A stretch of DNA of 7,300 nt, taken from contig WTAK01000445.1 of assembly GCA_013139625.1 (NCBI GenBank), forward strand, positions 1 to 7,300. The letters are read 5' to 3'. The translations under genes were made by a program, and so were the position numbers. The notes under the pieces were generated by a model. It saw only the letters and a program-made list of their open reading frames with translations, ran no database searches and was not told the DNA's origin. This document shows, one piece after another, positions 1-6,053 of this stretch (positions are counted from its first letter, which is position 1; each line of letters starts with the position of its first letter). Source of the stretch: Candidatus Delongbacteria bacterium (GTDB lineage: Bacteria > UBA4055).

Positions 1-1797
1 ATCAGAACTTTGAAGCATTTACCGGAATTACCTGCTACTGGTCAGGAGAAATTTAATCATAAGACTGAAACTTTGAAAACTGATGTACTTATCATCGGTG
101 GCGGACCTTCAGGATTAACTTCAGCACTAGAACTTGCAAAACTGGATTTCAATATTATCATAGTAGAAGATAAAGATCAACTCGGTGGAAAACTTTTACT
201 GCAAACTCATAAATTTTTCGGTTCTCAGGAAGATAGTTATGCCGGTATGAGAGGTTATGAGATCGGCAATCTACTTGAATCTCAGATATTGGAGAATGAA
301 AATATTACAGTCCTATATGAATCAAGTGTCGTAGGTATTTACAAAGATAAAAAAGCCGGAGTTTACAAGAACAACGGCAAATTTTCACTTATAGAATTTG
401 ATGGTATTATCCTTTCAGCCGGAGCAAGAGAGAAAAGTCTTGTCTTCCCGGGTAATGATCTTCCCGGAGTTTACGGAGCAGGTGCATTTCAAACTTTGGT
501 CAACAGAGATCTTATAAAAGCTTCTGACAAAGTATTTATCGTTGGAAGCGGTAACGTTGGACTTATCGCAGCTTATCATGCACTTCAAGCAGGTATCGGA
601 GTTGCTGGTATCATTGATATCCTTGATCAGGTTTCAGGTTACAAAGTTCACTCAGATAAAATTCAGAGAATGGGTGTTCCTGTCTATCTTAATACTACCG
701 TGTTAGCAGCAGGTGGGAAGAAGAAAGTTGAGAAAGTTACTGTCGCTCAGGTCGATAAGAATTGGAATCCTATCTTAGACACTGCAAAGACTTACGAAGT
801 TGACACATTACTTATTGCAGCAGGATTATCACCTGTAGACGAATTCTACGATCAAGCTGAAAAGTTTGGCTTCAATGTAATTAAAGCCGGTGATGCTGAT
901 GAGATAGCGGAAGCAAGCTCTGCAATGTTCGGTGGAATTATCGCAGGTCTTCAAATGGCTCAGAAACTTGGAAAGAAGATCAAGATAGCCGATGAATATT
1001 ATAAGAAATCCGAAGTTTTAAAATCAAAACCCGGTGAAGTTTATCCTCCGGTGGAAATTGAAATAAAAGAACATTTCACTCCTGTATTCCAATGTGTTCA
1101 GGATATTCCATGTAACCCATGTACAACCGTCTGTCCTAAGAATTGTATCGAACTTGATAAAAAATTAGGTACGATAATGGACGTTCCACTTTATGTGAAC
1201 GATGATTGTATCGGTTGTGCCCTTTGTGTGGCAATCTGTCCGGGACTTGCAGTTTCATTGGTAAAGCAGGCAGAAGGATCTTACGCAGAAGTAATGTTAC
1301 CTCATGAATATATCTTAAACTTTGCTGCTGGTGATAAAATTTCAATTACAGATATTGGTGGAAATCTACTGGAAAAAGCTGAAGTTCTTTCTACAAAATA
1401 CAATAAGAAATATAAGACTAACCTTGTCACTGTAAAGATGTCTGTTGAGAACGCTCCGAAAGCTATCGGGATCAGAGTTCAGGATGAAAGTGTAACAAAA
1501 CCTATGGAAAAGACATTCCTTGATTTCTTGCCTGATAACGGGATAGTTTGTAGATGTGAAAGGGTCACAGTGAAAGAGATCGTGGATTTTATCAAGGATT
1601 ACAGAGTAAGGGACGTTAATCAATTGAAGCAGATCAGAGTTGGAATGGGTGCCTGCGGTTCAAAGACCTGCTCGATACTTCTGCCGAGAATATTCTCTCA
1701 AGCCGGAGTTGATTATAAAGATGTTACACCCGGAACAATAAGGCCTCTGACAGTTGAAGTTCCAATGAGTGCATTGATCGAAAAGGAGGAAAATTAA
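1..1797 (+). CDS. FAD/NAD(P)-dependent oxidoreductase with [4Fe-4S] and BFD-like [2Fe-2S] sites (5'-truncated), sarcosine oxidase alpha / HcnB-like subunit
   Basis: The reading frame is open to the left edge, so the gene is cut. A TTG at position 10 is not a convincing start, and the LPELP segment there usually follows an N-terminal [2Fe-2S] domain in this family. Residues are numbered from that TTG. An FAD Rossmann motif GGGPSG lies at 30-35 and an NAD(P) motif GSGNVG at 179-184. Ferredoxin-type cysteines follow at 362, 368, 371, 375 and at 400, 403, 406, 410. Near the C-terminus, C514, C516, C549 and C554 form a BFD-like [2Fe-2S] signature (CRC ... GACGSKTC). Known relatives are the electron-transferring subunits of sarcosine oxidase, dye-linked proline dehydrogenase, opine oxidase and HcnB. 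The inferred role is passing electrons from the DAO-type partner encoded 1 nt downstream to an acceptor in the cytosol or at the membrane. The fold is certain; the substrate is not. Confidence 0.88.
   Translation: MRTLKHLPELPATGQEKFNHKTETLKTDVLIIGGGPSGLTSALELAKLDFNIIIVEDKDQLGGKLLLQTHKFFGSQEDSYAGMRGYEIGNLLESQILENENITVLYESSVVGIYKDKKAGVYKNNGKFSLIEFDGIILSAGAREKSLVFPGNDLPGVYGAGAFQTLVNRDLIKASDKVFIVGSGNVGLIAAYHALQAGIGVAGIIDILDQVSGYKVHSDKIQRMGVPVYLNTTVLAAGGKKKVEKVTVAQVDKNWNPILDTAKTYEVDTLLIAAGLSPVDEFYDQAEKFGFNVIKAGDADEIAEASSAMFGGIIAGLQMAQKLGKKIKIADEYYKKSEVLKSKPGEVYPPVEIEIKEHFTPVFQCVQDIPCNPCTTVCPKNCIELDKKLGTIMDVPLYVNDDCIGCALCVAICPGLAVSLVKQAEGSYAEVMLPHEYILNFAAGDKISITDIGGNLLEKAEVLSTKYNKKYKTNLVTVKMSVENAPKAIGIRVQDESVTKPMEKTFLDFLPDNGIVCRCERVTVKEIVDFIKDYRVRDVNQLKQIRVGMGACGSKTCSILLPRIFSQAGVDYKDVTPGTIRPLTVEVPMSALIEKEEN
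1783..1790 (+). promoter_or_regulatory. Strong Shine-Dalgarno site for the DAO-family gene
   Basis: AAGGAGGA lies inside the last codons of the upstream gene, 8 nt before the ATG at 1799. It fixes that start and shows translational coupling within the operon. Such a strong SD argues against a lineage that largely lacks SD sites, such as typical Bacteroidota. Confidence 0.85.
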
Positions 1798-1798
1798 T

Positions 1799-2947
1799 AT
1801 GAAAACTTATGATATAATAATAATCGGTGCCGGATCAGTTGGTTTACCACTAAGTTATTACTTATCAAAGAAAGGTAAGAAAGTTGCCGTTCTTGAAAAA
1901 CGTCATTCATACGGTCGCGGCGAGAATAAAGCTGCAATCGGTGGTATCAGAGCAACTCATAGTGATCCTGCAAAGATAAAGATCGGTCAGATGAGTATTG
2001 ACATTGTAAAGAACCTTGAGAAAGAACTCGGTCTAGAATTAGATTGGATCACAGGAGGATATCTTTACCCTGTCTATGATGAAGCAAAAGAAACTGCTTT
2101 GAAAAAACTCCTTATCACTCAGAAAGAATTCGGATTGAATATAAATTGGATCGAACCAAAGAAGATCAAGAAACTCGTACCCGGTATCACTGAAGAAGGC
2201 TTAAGAGGTGGAACTTATTCACCTGACGATGGATCAGCATCTCCATTGAAAGTTGCAGGTGCTTTCTATAAATTATCAGTAGAAGCAGGAACGGACTTTA
2301 TCTTTGATGAGGAAGTTGTTTCTATCGATACAGAAGATGATCAGATCACAAGTATCAAGACTAAAACTGAAGAATATAAAGCAAGTATATATATCAATGC
2401 AGCAGGTGGAAATGCAAGAGAGATCGGAGAATTATGCGAACTTGATCTGCCGGTTTATCCTGATTCTCACGAGGCAGGAATTACTGAGCCTGTGAAACCG
2501 TTCTTTAAACCTATGGTCGTTGATCTTAGATCAGATGATCAGAGTGCAAATTTCTACTACTATCAAAACTATGAAGGTCAGATGGTTTTCTGTGTAACTC
2601 CTGAGCCTAAGCAAATGGGTAAGGACTATGACAGTACTTCTGAATTCCTTCCTTTAGCTGTAAGAAGACTTCTTGCAATTCATCCTAGATTGAAGAATAT
2701 CAGGGTTAGAAAGACTTGGCGTGGACTTTATCCGATGACACCTGATGGATTCCCAATTGTCGGTTGGACCGAGGATGTACATAATATGTTCCTTGCAGTT
2801 GGAATGTGCGGGCAAGGTTTTATGTTAGGTCCGGGACTTGGGAAGATCATATCTGAGATATTGGTTGATGAGACAAATGATTATGATTTTATATTGAAAC
2901 AGTTGAGTTTGTATAGGGAGTTTGTGGGTGATGAGGTGTTGAAATAA
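1799..2947 (+). CDS. FAD-dependent oxidoreductase, DAO family (sarcosine oxidase beta / HcnC / proline dehydrogenase beta-like)
   Basis: The 382-residue protein has the normal length for a D-amino-acid-oxidase-fold subunit. An N-terminal FAD-binding motif G10-x-G12-x-x-G15 sits in DIIIIGAGSVGLPL. The segment around residues 42-55 (ENKAAIGGIRATHSD) matches the flavin-contacting loop of the sarcosine oxidase beta group. The C-terminal block contains MTPDGFPIVG and then GMCGQGFMLGPGLGK, the conserved second FAD-contact region of the family. No signal peptide or membrane segment is visible. The ATG is 1 nt after the upstream stop and follows a near-perfect SD, so the two genes form an operon and probably one heteromeric enzyme. 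The likely reaction is oxidation of a secondary amine or amino acid (sarcosine, proline, glycine or similar), with electrons handed to the Fe-S flavoprotein partner. The exact substrate cannot be read from the sequence. Confidence 0.9.
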   Translation: MKTYDIIIIGAGSVGLPLSYYLSKKGKKVAVLEKRHSYGRGENKAAIGGIRATHSDPAKIKIGQMSIDIVKNLEKELGLELDWITGGYLYPVYDEAKETALKKLLITQKEFGLNINWIEPKKIKKLVPGITEEGLRGGTYSPDDGSASPLKVAGAFYKLSVEAGTDFIFDEEVVSIDTEDDQITSIKTKTEEYKASIYINAAGGNAREIGELCELDLPVYPDSHEAGITEPVKPFFKPMVVDLRSDDQSANFYYYQNYEGQMVFCVTPEPKQMGKDYDSTSEFLPLAVRRLLAIHPRLKNIRVRKTWRGLYPMTPDGFPIVGWTEDVHNMFLAVGMCGQGFMLGPGLGKIISEILVDETNDYDFILKQLSLYREFVGDEVLK

Positions 2948-2963
2948 ATCTGAGATTTATTTC
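2941..2963. repeat. Perfect 10-bp inverted repeat overlapping the stop codon of the DAO gene
   Basis: GAAATAAATC and GATTTATTTC form a perfect 10-bp stem with a TGA loop. The TAA stop at 2945-2947 lies in the left arm. The stem is AT-only except for its end pairs and lacks a following T-run, so it may slow ribosomes or protect the mRNA end rather than terminate. The same left arm occurs in another hairpin at 4591-4617. Confidence 0.6.
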
Positions 2964-2983
2964 AAAGTGGTTAGTTCGCTATC

Positions 2984-3018
2984 GACTACGCAGTCATATT
3001 CGGACTTGATCCGGATAT
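2984..3018. repeat. Intergenic palindromic element (GACT/AGTC plus ATATTCGGA/TCCGGATAT)
   Basis: A small GACT-ACGC-AGTC hairpin (2984-2995) abuts a 9-bp stem ATATTCGGA / TCCGGATAT (2996-3004 and 3010-3018, one T-G pair) with loop CTTGA. The hairpin core CGGACTTGATCCG recalls short dispersed palindromic repeats seen between genes in many bacteria. Membership in such a family is inference. It is more GC-rich than its surroundings and ends 5 nt before the terminator. Confidence 0.45.
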
Positions 3019-3022
3019 CTAG

Positions 3023-3047
3023 GGGCGTTTAAAACGCCCTTTTTTTT
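3023..3047 (+). terminator. Rho-independent terminator of the two-gene oxidoreductase operon
   Basis: GGGCGTTT and AAACGCCC pair around a single A (in practice a 5-6 bp GC-rich stem with a short loop). Eight T residues (3040-3047) follow directly. It lies 76 nt after the stop of the DAO gene and has the full intrinsic-terminator layout for the plus strand. Confidence 0.88.
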
Positions 3048-3082
3048 ATTTTCCTAATTCTCACAAATAAAAATAATATTCA

Positions 3083-3116
3083 TTGACAAACTAGATAGTA
3101 ATTATTAGGTTATAAA
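3083..3116 (+). promoter_or_regulatory. Possible promoter of the RelA/SpoT-domain gene
   Basis: A consensus TTGACA (3083-3088) is followed by TATAAA at 3111-3116, but the 22-nt spacer is too long for a standard sigma-70 promoter. A weaker -10 may lie in the intervening AT-rich stretch. The position, just after the terminator and 42 nt before the chosen ATG, supports a promoter in this area, but its exact elements are uncertain. Confidence 0.3.
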
Positions 3117-3157
3117 ATGTATGAAATAATTTTTATATGTTTAGATTAGGGATAAAA

Positions 3158-4267
3158 ATGGATAGTATAGAGCAGTATGAAAAAATCAGACCCAAACACA
3201 TTGATTTCAAAGCTAAATTATTAGATTTGATTAAATCATTATTGGATTCAAAAGGAATCAATTATCATTTAGTTGAAGGAAGAGTAAAATCCACAAATAG
3301 TTTTGCTGATAAAATTAAGAGAAAAGGAAATAAATATCCAAATCCTCTAAATGATATAAAAGACTTAGTAGGTTTAAGAATAATTGTATATTATCAAAGA
3401 GATATTGATATTGTTAATAATTTATTAAGAGAAAATTTTAGGATAGATGAGGAAAACACAGTAAATAAGAGCCTTAGTCTAAATGATGATCAATTTGGAT
3501 ATTTATCTAATCATTATGTTGTCAAACTTAAAGGAACTAGAGCAGAATTACCAGAATGGAATACATTCAAAACAATAAGCGCTGAAATCCAACTTAGAAC
3601 TGTTTTACAACATTCTTGGGCTGCTATTTCTCATGAACTTCAGTATAAGAGTAAATCTGAGGTACCTAGCACATTAAAAAGAAGATTATATAGACTTGCT
3701 GGTCTATTTGAGTTAGCAGATGAAGAGTTTGGAACTGTAAAAAAAGAACAACAAGCTCTAAGTTTAGCAATTCAAAGTAAGAAAGAAATTGCAAATAAAA
3801 AAGTGTACGATGAAATAAACTATGATACCCTTGTAGCATTATTTAAGTCCGACGATAAAACTATCGCTCATTACTCAAAAGCTGCAAAAGAATCAGGATT
3901 TGTAGTAACTACTGGGATTAACAAATCAAAATCTAATCAATTTAAAGAAGGAACTTCTGAAATAATCTATATTACAAAAAAATTAAATATACTGACTATG
4001 GAAGATTTATTATCATTCCTAAAAAACAATAAAATGCATGCACAACTATATTTTCATGAACAATATAGGCATCATTCCTCTACTCAAGAAGGTAGTCATT
4101 TATGGTATAGTGATATCCAGTTTTGCGTTCAACTATTCCTTATGCTTTTCCTCTCAGAAGAAACTCTCAATAATTATATAGGAGTAAGATCTTGGGAAAA
4201 GGATATATATAATCGAATTAAAAATGTGATACTAGATTTTAAAGCAAGTAATCCAAACATTAAATAA
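3158..4267 (+). CDS. RelA/SpoT-domain alarmone synthetase-like protein with C-terminal extension (SAS / possible toxSAS)
   Basis: I chose the ATG at 3158 because AGGG lies 6 nt upstream; an in-frame ATG at 3137 has no clear SD. The product is 369 residues. The synthetase domain covers about residues 10-190: GRVKSTNSFADKIKRK (41-56, ATP-binding basic residues), DLVGLRI (69-75), GYLSNHYVVKL (114-124, the substrate tyrosine/histidine segment), then AEIQLRT with E143, Q145 and R147, and QHSWAAISHE with W154 and H159. There is no HD hydrolase domain and no TGS/ACT region, so this is a stand-alone synthetase-type protein. About 175 C-terminal residues match no domain I recognise. Family members make (p)ppGpp or (pp)pApp, or act as toxSAS toxins that pyrophosphorylate tRNA. 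A fused antitoxin or sensor tail, as in CapRel, is possible but unproven. The gene is more AT-rich than the operon to its left, stands alone and lies next to mobile DNA, which suggests acquisition. Confidence 0.85.
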   Translation: MDSIEQYEKIRPKHIDFKAKLLDLIKSLLDSKGINYHLVEGRVKSTNSFADKIKRKGNKYPNPLNDIKDLVGLRIIVYYQRDIDIVNNLLRENFRIDEENTVNKSLSLNDDQFGYLSNHYVVKLKGTRAELPEWNTFKTISAEIQLRTVLQHSWAAISHELQYKSKSEVPSTLKRRLYRLAGLFELADEEFGTVKKEQQALSLAIQSKKEIANKKVYDEINYDTLVALFKSDDKTIAHYSKAAKESGFVVTTGINKSKSNQFKEGTSEIIYITKKLNILTMEDLLSFLKNNKMHAQLYFHEQYRHHSSTQEGSHLWYSDIQFCVQLFLMLFLSEETLNNYIGVRSWEKDIYNRIKNVILDFKASNPNIK

Positions 4268-4364
4268 AAATTTAAAAATAATCTTTAATCAAAACATTTT
4301 AAATAAAAAAAGGCGTAATAAATTACACCCCTACGAAAATAGATAATTTTATGTAAATTCGGCA

Positions 4365-4400
4365 TTATTTCGAAAACCCGGGATCGACCTTGGTTTTCAT
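4365..4400 (-). pseudogene. Minus-strand coding relic reading MKTKVDPGFSK
   Basis: On the minus strand an ATG at 4400 reads MKTKVDPGFSK and then stops (TAA at 4365-4367). The matching stretch of repeat copy B reads MKKNVDPTFTK and continues. Seven of eleven residues agree, and the Val and Pro codons differ only in the third base. This hints at descent from a coding sequence. It is far too short to identify the parent gene. Confidence 0.3.
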
Positions 4401-4436
4401 TAAATTTATAATCAACAATCTTATATAAAAATATAC

Positions 4437-4465
4437 AAGCCATCTGAATAGGTGGCTTTTCTTAT
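4437..4465 (+). terminator. Terminator-like hairpin in repeat copy A
   Basis: AAGCCATC and GGTGGCTT pair over 8 bp (one T-G pair) around the loop TGAATA, followed by a T-rich run broken by a C. It is the counterpart of the stronger hairpin at 6054-6082. It lies about 170 nt after the RelA/SpoT-domain gene and could end its transcript. Confidence 0.6.
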
Positions 4466-4500
4466 TCCTTCAATTTTGTAAAAATAAATCAAAAAAAAGA

Positions 4501-4571
4501 GCAAAAGGTCACTATATGATACTTTGCTAGTGCTATATTCTATTATGTTAAAGAAAATAGGATAGATTATG
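4501..4571 (+). promoter_or_regulatory. Promoter / translation-start cassette, copy A (dyad, extended -10, SD, ATG)
   Basis: A 27-nt interrupted dyad (4501-4527, outer arms GCAAA/TTTGC) is followed by TGCTATATT, an extended -10 with TATATT at 4534-4539. No good -35 is visible, as expected for an extended -10 type. AGGA at 4559-4562 lies 6 nt before an ATG at 4569. All these elements recur in copy B at 6120-6191. Function is inferred from motif order and conservation. Confidence 0.5.
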
Positions 4572-4592
4572 CAGAAGAATGAAGTAAAATGA
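4569..4592 (+). other. Seven-codon mini-ORF MQKNEVK behind the copy A cassette
   Basis: The well-placed SD and ATG open only M-Q-K-N-E-V-K before a TGA at 4590-4592. The repeat ends after the ATGCA, so the codons after the second base of codon two are not shared with copy B. It is either a leader peptide or, more likely, the scar of a lost gene. Confidence 0.3.
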
Positions 4593-4617
4593 AATAAATC
4601 AAAATTTTATTTATTTC
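4591..4617. repeat. AT-rich palindrome at the 3' end of the minus-strand gene
   Basis: GAAATAAAT and ATTTATTTC form a 9-bp stem around CAAAATTTT. It covers the TAA stop of the minus-strand gene (4607-4609) and the TGA of the mini-ORF, so it could act at the ends of both converging transcripts. There is no GC-rich stem or long T-run, so strong termination is doubtful. Confidence 0.5.
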
Positions 4618-5230
4618 TTAATTCTGTCATCATTTGTTGCTCATTCAATTTACCATACCTAAAATCATCAAATATTTTGTATTGGTTGTTATTTAATTTG
4701 GGAATATTTTTTTTTGATATAAATACATGGTATACTTTAGAAGGCTGCCCCTTAATTAAAAGAGCGGATAGATTCATTACTATTTCATTAAGATTATTCC
4801 TATTTCTTATCAGTTCATTTTTTGTATATTTATTTTCTATTGGATACCTAGTATATCTGACCAACTTATTATAAAGTGAATCTATCTTAACTATTTCATC
4901 TTCTTTGAATATCTTCAATCGTTCTAAATGCGTATCACCATTTATTTCACCTAATCTCCTGTAAAACAGAATCGCAGTAACAACCAGTTCCTTTTTTTTG
5001 CAAATATATTCTACGTTATTCATCTCATTAAACTTGATACCATTCTTTCGTTCTGGAATAAAATCTCTGATCATGTAGTAGTATGTTTCCATAAGAATTT
5101 CTATTAGGAATTTAAGATCAAGTGCAGCATACAACAAATTGATGAACTTTGAATTTTTGTTTTTAATATGATTCGCAAATCTTTCAAATATTTGCTCTGT
5201 TAGCATATCCTTATAATCTGACATATCCAT
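4607..5230 (-). CDS. Hypothetical protein, 207 residues, unrecognised family
   Basis: The start is set at the ATG at 5230 because GGGAG (5236-5240) lies 5 nt upstream; a longer frame would begin with a TTG that overlaps this SD site. I do not recognise the family. The protein is rich in Lys, Asn, Ile and Leu, looks mostly alpha-helical and has no signal peptide or obvious membrane span. Notable parts are an acidic/aromatic stretch (ETYYYMIRDF, about 48-57), a basic CKKKELVVTAILFYRRLG (77-94) and NNLNEIVMNLSAL (145-157). The last loosely recalls MobC-type relaxosome proteins, but not enough to name it. It has its own promoter, is divergent from the HTH gene, and lies between the two copies of the long repeat, so it is probably cargo of an accessory segment. 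Confidence 0.65.
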   Translation of the reverse strand: MDMSDYKDMLTEQIFERFANHIKNKNSKFINLLYAALDLKFLIEILMETYYYMIRDFIPERKNGIKFNEMNNVEYICKKKELVVTAILFYRRLGEINGDTHLERLKIFKEDEIVKIDSLYNKLVRYTRYPIENKYTKNELIRNRNNLNEIVMNLSALLIKGQPSKVYHVFISKKNIPKLNNNQYKIFDDFRYGKLNEQQMMTELRNK

Positions 5231-5253
5231 ATATACTCCCAATTTTAATGTTA

Positions 5254-5282
5254 TATATAAGATGAAATTATATTAATATCAA
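5254..5282 (-). promoter_or_regulatory. Sigma-70-type promoter of the minus-strand hypothetical gene
   Basis: On the minus strand TTGATA (5277-5282) and TATATA (5254-5259) are separated by exactly 17 nt. The start of transcription would fall near 5247, giving a leader of about 17 nt with the GGGAG site before the ATG at 5230. The spacing and short leader make this the best-formed promoter in the window, though the AT-rich background makes chance matches common. Confidence 0.55.
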
Positions 5283-5305
5283 CATTTAATTATATAGAAC
5301 CAATG

Positions 5306-5316
5306 TATACTGTATA
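5306..5316. promoter_or_regulatory. Possible operator TATAC-T-GTATA in the divergent intergenic region
   Basis: An 11-nt perfect dyad lies between the minus-strand hypothetical gene and the HTH gene, about 25 nt upstream of the minus-strand -35. It could bind a regulator such as the HTH protein, but short AT-rich dyads are common by chance. Confidence 0.2.
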
Positions 5317-5467
5317 TATTATGTGATATCCAAATTTTATTTTATTTTTATTATTATAACATATAGCTAATTTTTTCTAACTAAGCAAATATAAATATAA
5401 GTGTGGATAGAAAAGAAGTGAAAACCAACTATCTGAAAATAATACGAAAAAACAACAAGGAAATTCT

Positions 5468-5776
5468 ATGAAAAACAGGATCAAAACTCATACTCATCAA
5501 AATGATGGGATTAACAAAAATTTAAAAGAGGAAAACCAAATGAAGAATGAAAAAAGATGGTACACTTTGGATGAAGCCGCGGAATATCTTAGTCTGAGTA
5601 AATCCACATTGTACAAGAAAACTGGATCGAAGAGAATGATTAAATATTACAAACCAAACGGATCAAAGATATATTTTGAAATCAATGATCTTGATGAGTT
5701 TGTTGAGAAAGGAGTTTGTATTACCCAAGATGAAATTGAAATGGAGGCTGAAAAATGTTTAATTAAATGGAGCTAA
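5468..5776 (+). CDS. Excisionase / MerR-type helix-turn-helix DNA-binding protein (HTH_17-like)
   Basis: The 102-residue frame has a winged HTH: WYTLDEAAEYLSLSKSTLYK (31-50) is the helix-turn-helix, and IKYYKPNGSKIYFEINDLDEFV (58-79) is the wing and closing helix. This is the pattern of Xis/MerR-like 'helix-turn-helix domain' proteins found on mobile elements. Two starts are possible. ATG 5468 has AAGGA 6 nt upstream, and ATG 5540 has AGAGGA 7 nt upstream. Residues 1-24 are polar and outside the domain, so the 78-residue form from 5540 may be the real protein; I give the longer bound because it also has an SD. Such proteins act as recombination directionality factors or small repressors. No integrase is in the window. 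A truncated frame begins 1 nt after the stop, which suggests a lost downstream partner. Confidence 0.75.
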   Translation: MKNRIKTHTHQNDGINKNLKEENQMKNEKRWYTLDEAAEYLSLSKSTLYKKTGSKRMIKYYKPNGSKIYFEINDLDEFVEKGVCITQDEIEMEAEKCLIKWS

Positions 5777-5777
5777 A

Positions 5778-5813
5778 ATGAGTATTAAAGCAGAAGTAAT
5801 AACGAATGAATAA
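5778..5813 (+). pseudogene. Truncated frame MSIKAEVITNE after the HTH gene
   Basis: An ATG 1 nt after the HTH stop has GGAG upstream (5769-5772) and reads eleven codons, MSIKAEVITNE, to a TAA at 5811. The coupling and SD look like the start of an operon partner. The quick stop suggests truncation or a frame-breaking mutation. The parent gene cannot be recognised from eleven residues. Confidence 0.3.
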
Positions 5814-5879
5814 TTTTTATAAAGATTTAAATGATCTGTTAATGTTGTCAGCATAGACTAACAAGAAACACACTAAAAG

Positions 5880-5908
5880 GAAAATCCAGATAAATCATCT
5901 GGGTTTTC
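5880..5908 (+). terminator. Terminator-like hairpin after the HTH gene
   Basis: GAAAATCCAGAT and ATCTGGGTTTTC form a 12-bp stem (one T-G pair) with the loop AAATC. The A-run and T-run flank a CCAGAT core, so the hairpin could stop transcription in either direction. It lies about 100 nt after the HTH stop. Confidence 0.7.
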
Positions 5909-5943
5909 TATTAATTGAAATGATTAATGAATACTATTGAATG

Positions 5944-6039
5944 CTAAACACTAATCATTAAAAATCCGCTAAACCCTGCATTGTATTTCGTAAATGTCGG
6001 ATCAACATTCTTTTTCATTTCATTGATAGTCTCACGATC
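5944..6039 (-). pseudogene. Minus-strand coding relic in repeat copy B
   Basis: Between two in-frame stops the minus strand reads 31 residues beginning DRETINEMKKNVDPTFTK and ending GFLMISV. The MKKNVDPTFTK part aligns with MKTKVDPGFSK in copy A. It looks like the C-terminal remnant of a gene, now without start or promoter. No family is recognised. Confidence 0.3.
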
Positions 6040-6053
6040 TTATCTAAAATATC

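Larger units (their letters stand above)
4362..4573 (+). repeat. Long direct repeat, copy A (partner at 5978-6193)
   Basis: This 212-nt segment aligns with 5978-6193 from GCATT to the ATGCA at the end. The left two thirds are clearly homologous but diverged. The last 76 nt (4498-4573) match 6117-6193 with only two substitutions and one 1-nt indel. In order it contains a coding relic (minus), a terminator hairpin, a dyad, an extended -10, an SD and an ATG. The gradient of conservation suggests selection or recent exchange on the promoter/SD end. Confidence 0.85.
4268..4606. other. Gene-poor interval after the RelA/SpoT-domain gene
   Basis: The first 94 nt after the stop are AT-rich and hold no gene or clear terminator. 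From 4362 the interval is filled by repeat copy A: a minus-strand coding relic, a terminator hairpin, an extended -10 promoter, an SD and an ATG opening only a 7-codon frame. It ends in an AT-rich hairpin that overlaps the end of the minus-strand gene. Confidence 0.6.

Noticed and set aside
1136..1623. Minus-strand open frames of 69 and 85 codons within the Fe-S oxidoreductase gene
   Set aside because: They lie antisense to a well-supported gene with conserved cysteine motifs, have no family features and no SD; they are frame shadows.
2304..2495. Plus-strand 63-codon frame inside the DAO-family gene
   Set aside because: It is a shifted frame within a gene whose own frame carries conserved FAD motifs to the end.
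4677..4874. Plus-strand 65-codon hydrophobic frame opposite the minus-strand hypothetical gene
   Set aside because: Its hydrophobicity follows from reading an AT-rich Lys/Asn-rich gene in antisense. The minus-strand frame is three times longer and has an SD and a promoter.
5140..5230. Upstream TTG start at 5242 for the minus-strand gene
   Set aside because: It would overlap the GGGAG site that is well spaced for the ATG at 5230, so the shorter form is preferred.
4607..5230. Minus-strand 207-residue protein as a MobC-type mobilisation protein
   Set aside because: Only NNLNEIVMNLSAL resembles the MobC motif; no relaxase or ribbon-helix-helix part is visible nearby.
5243..5467. Additional promoters in the AT-rich divergent region for the HTH gene
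   Set aside because: Many TATAAA-like strings occur but none has a convincing -35 at proper spacing, so none is called.
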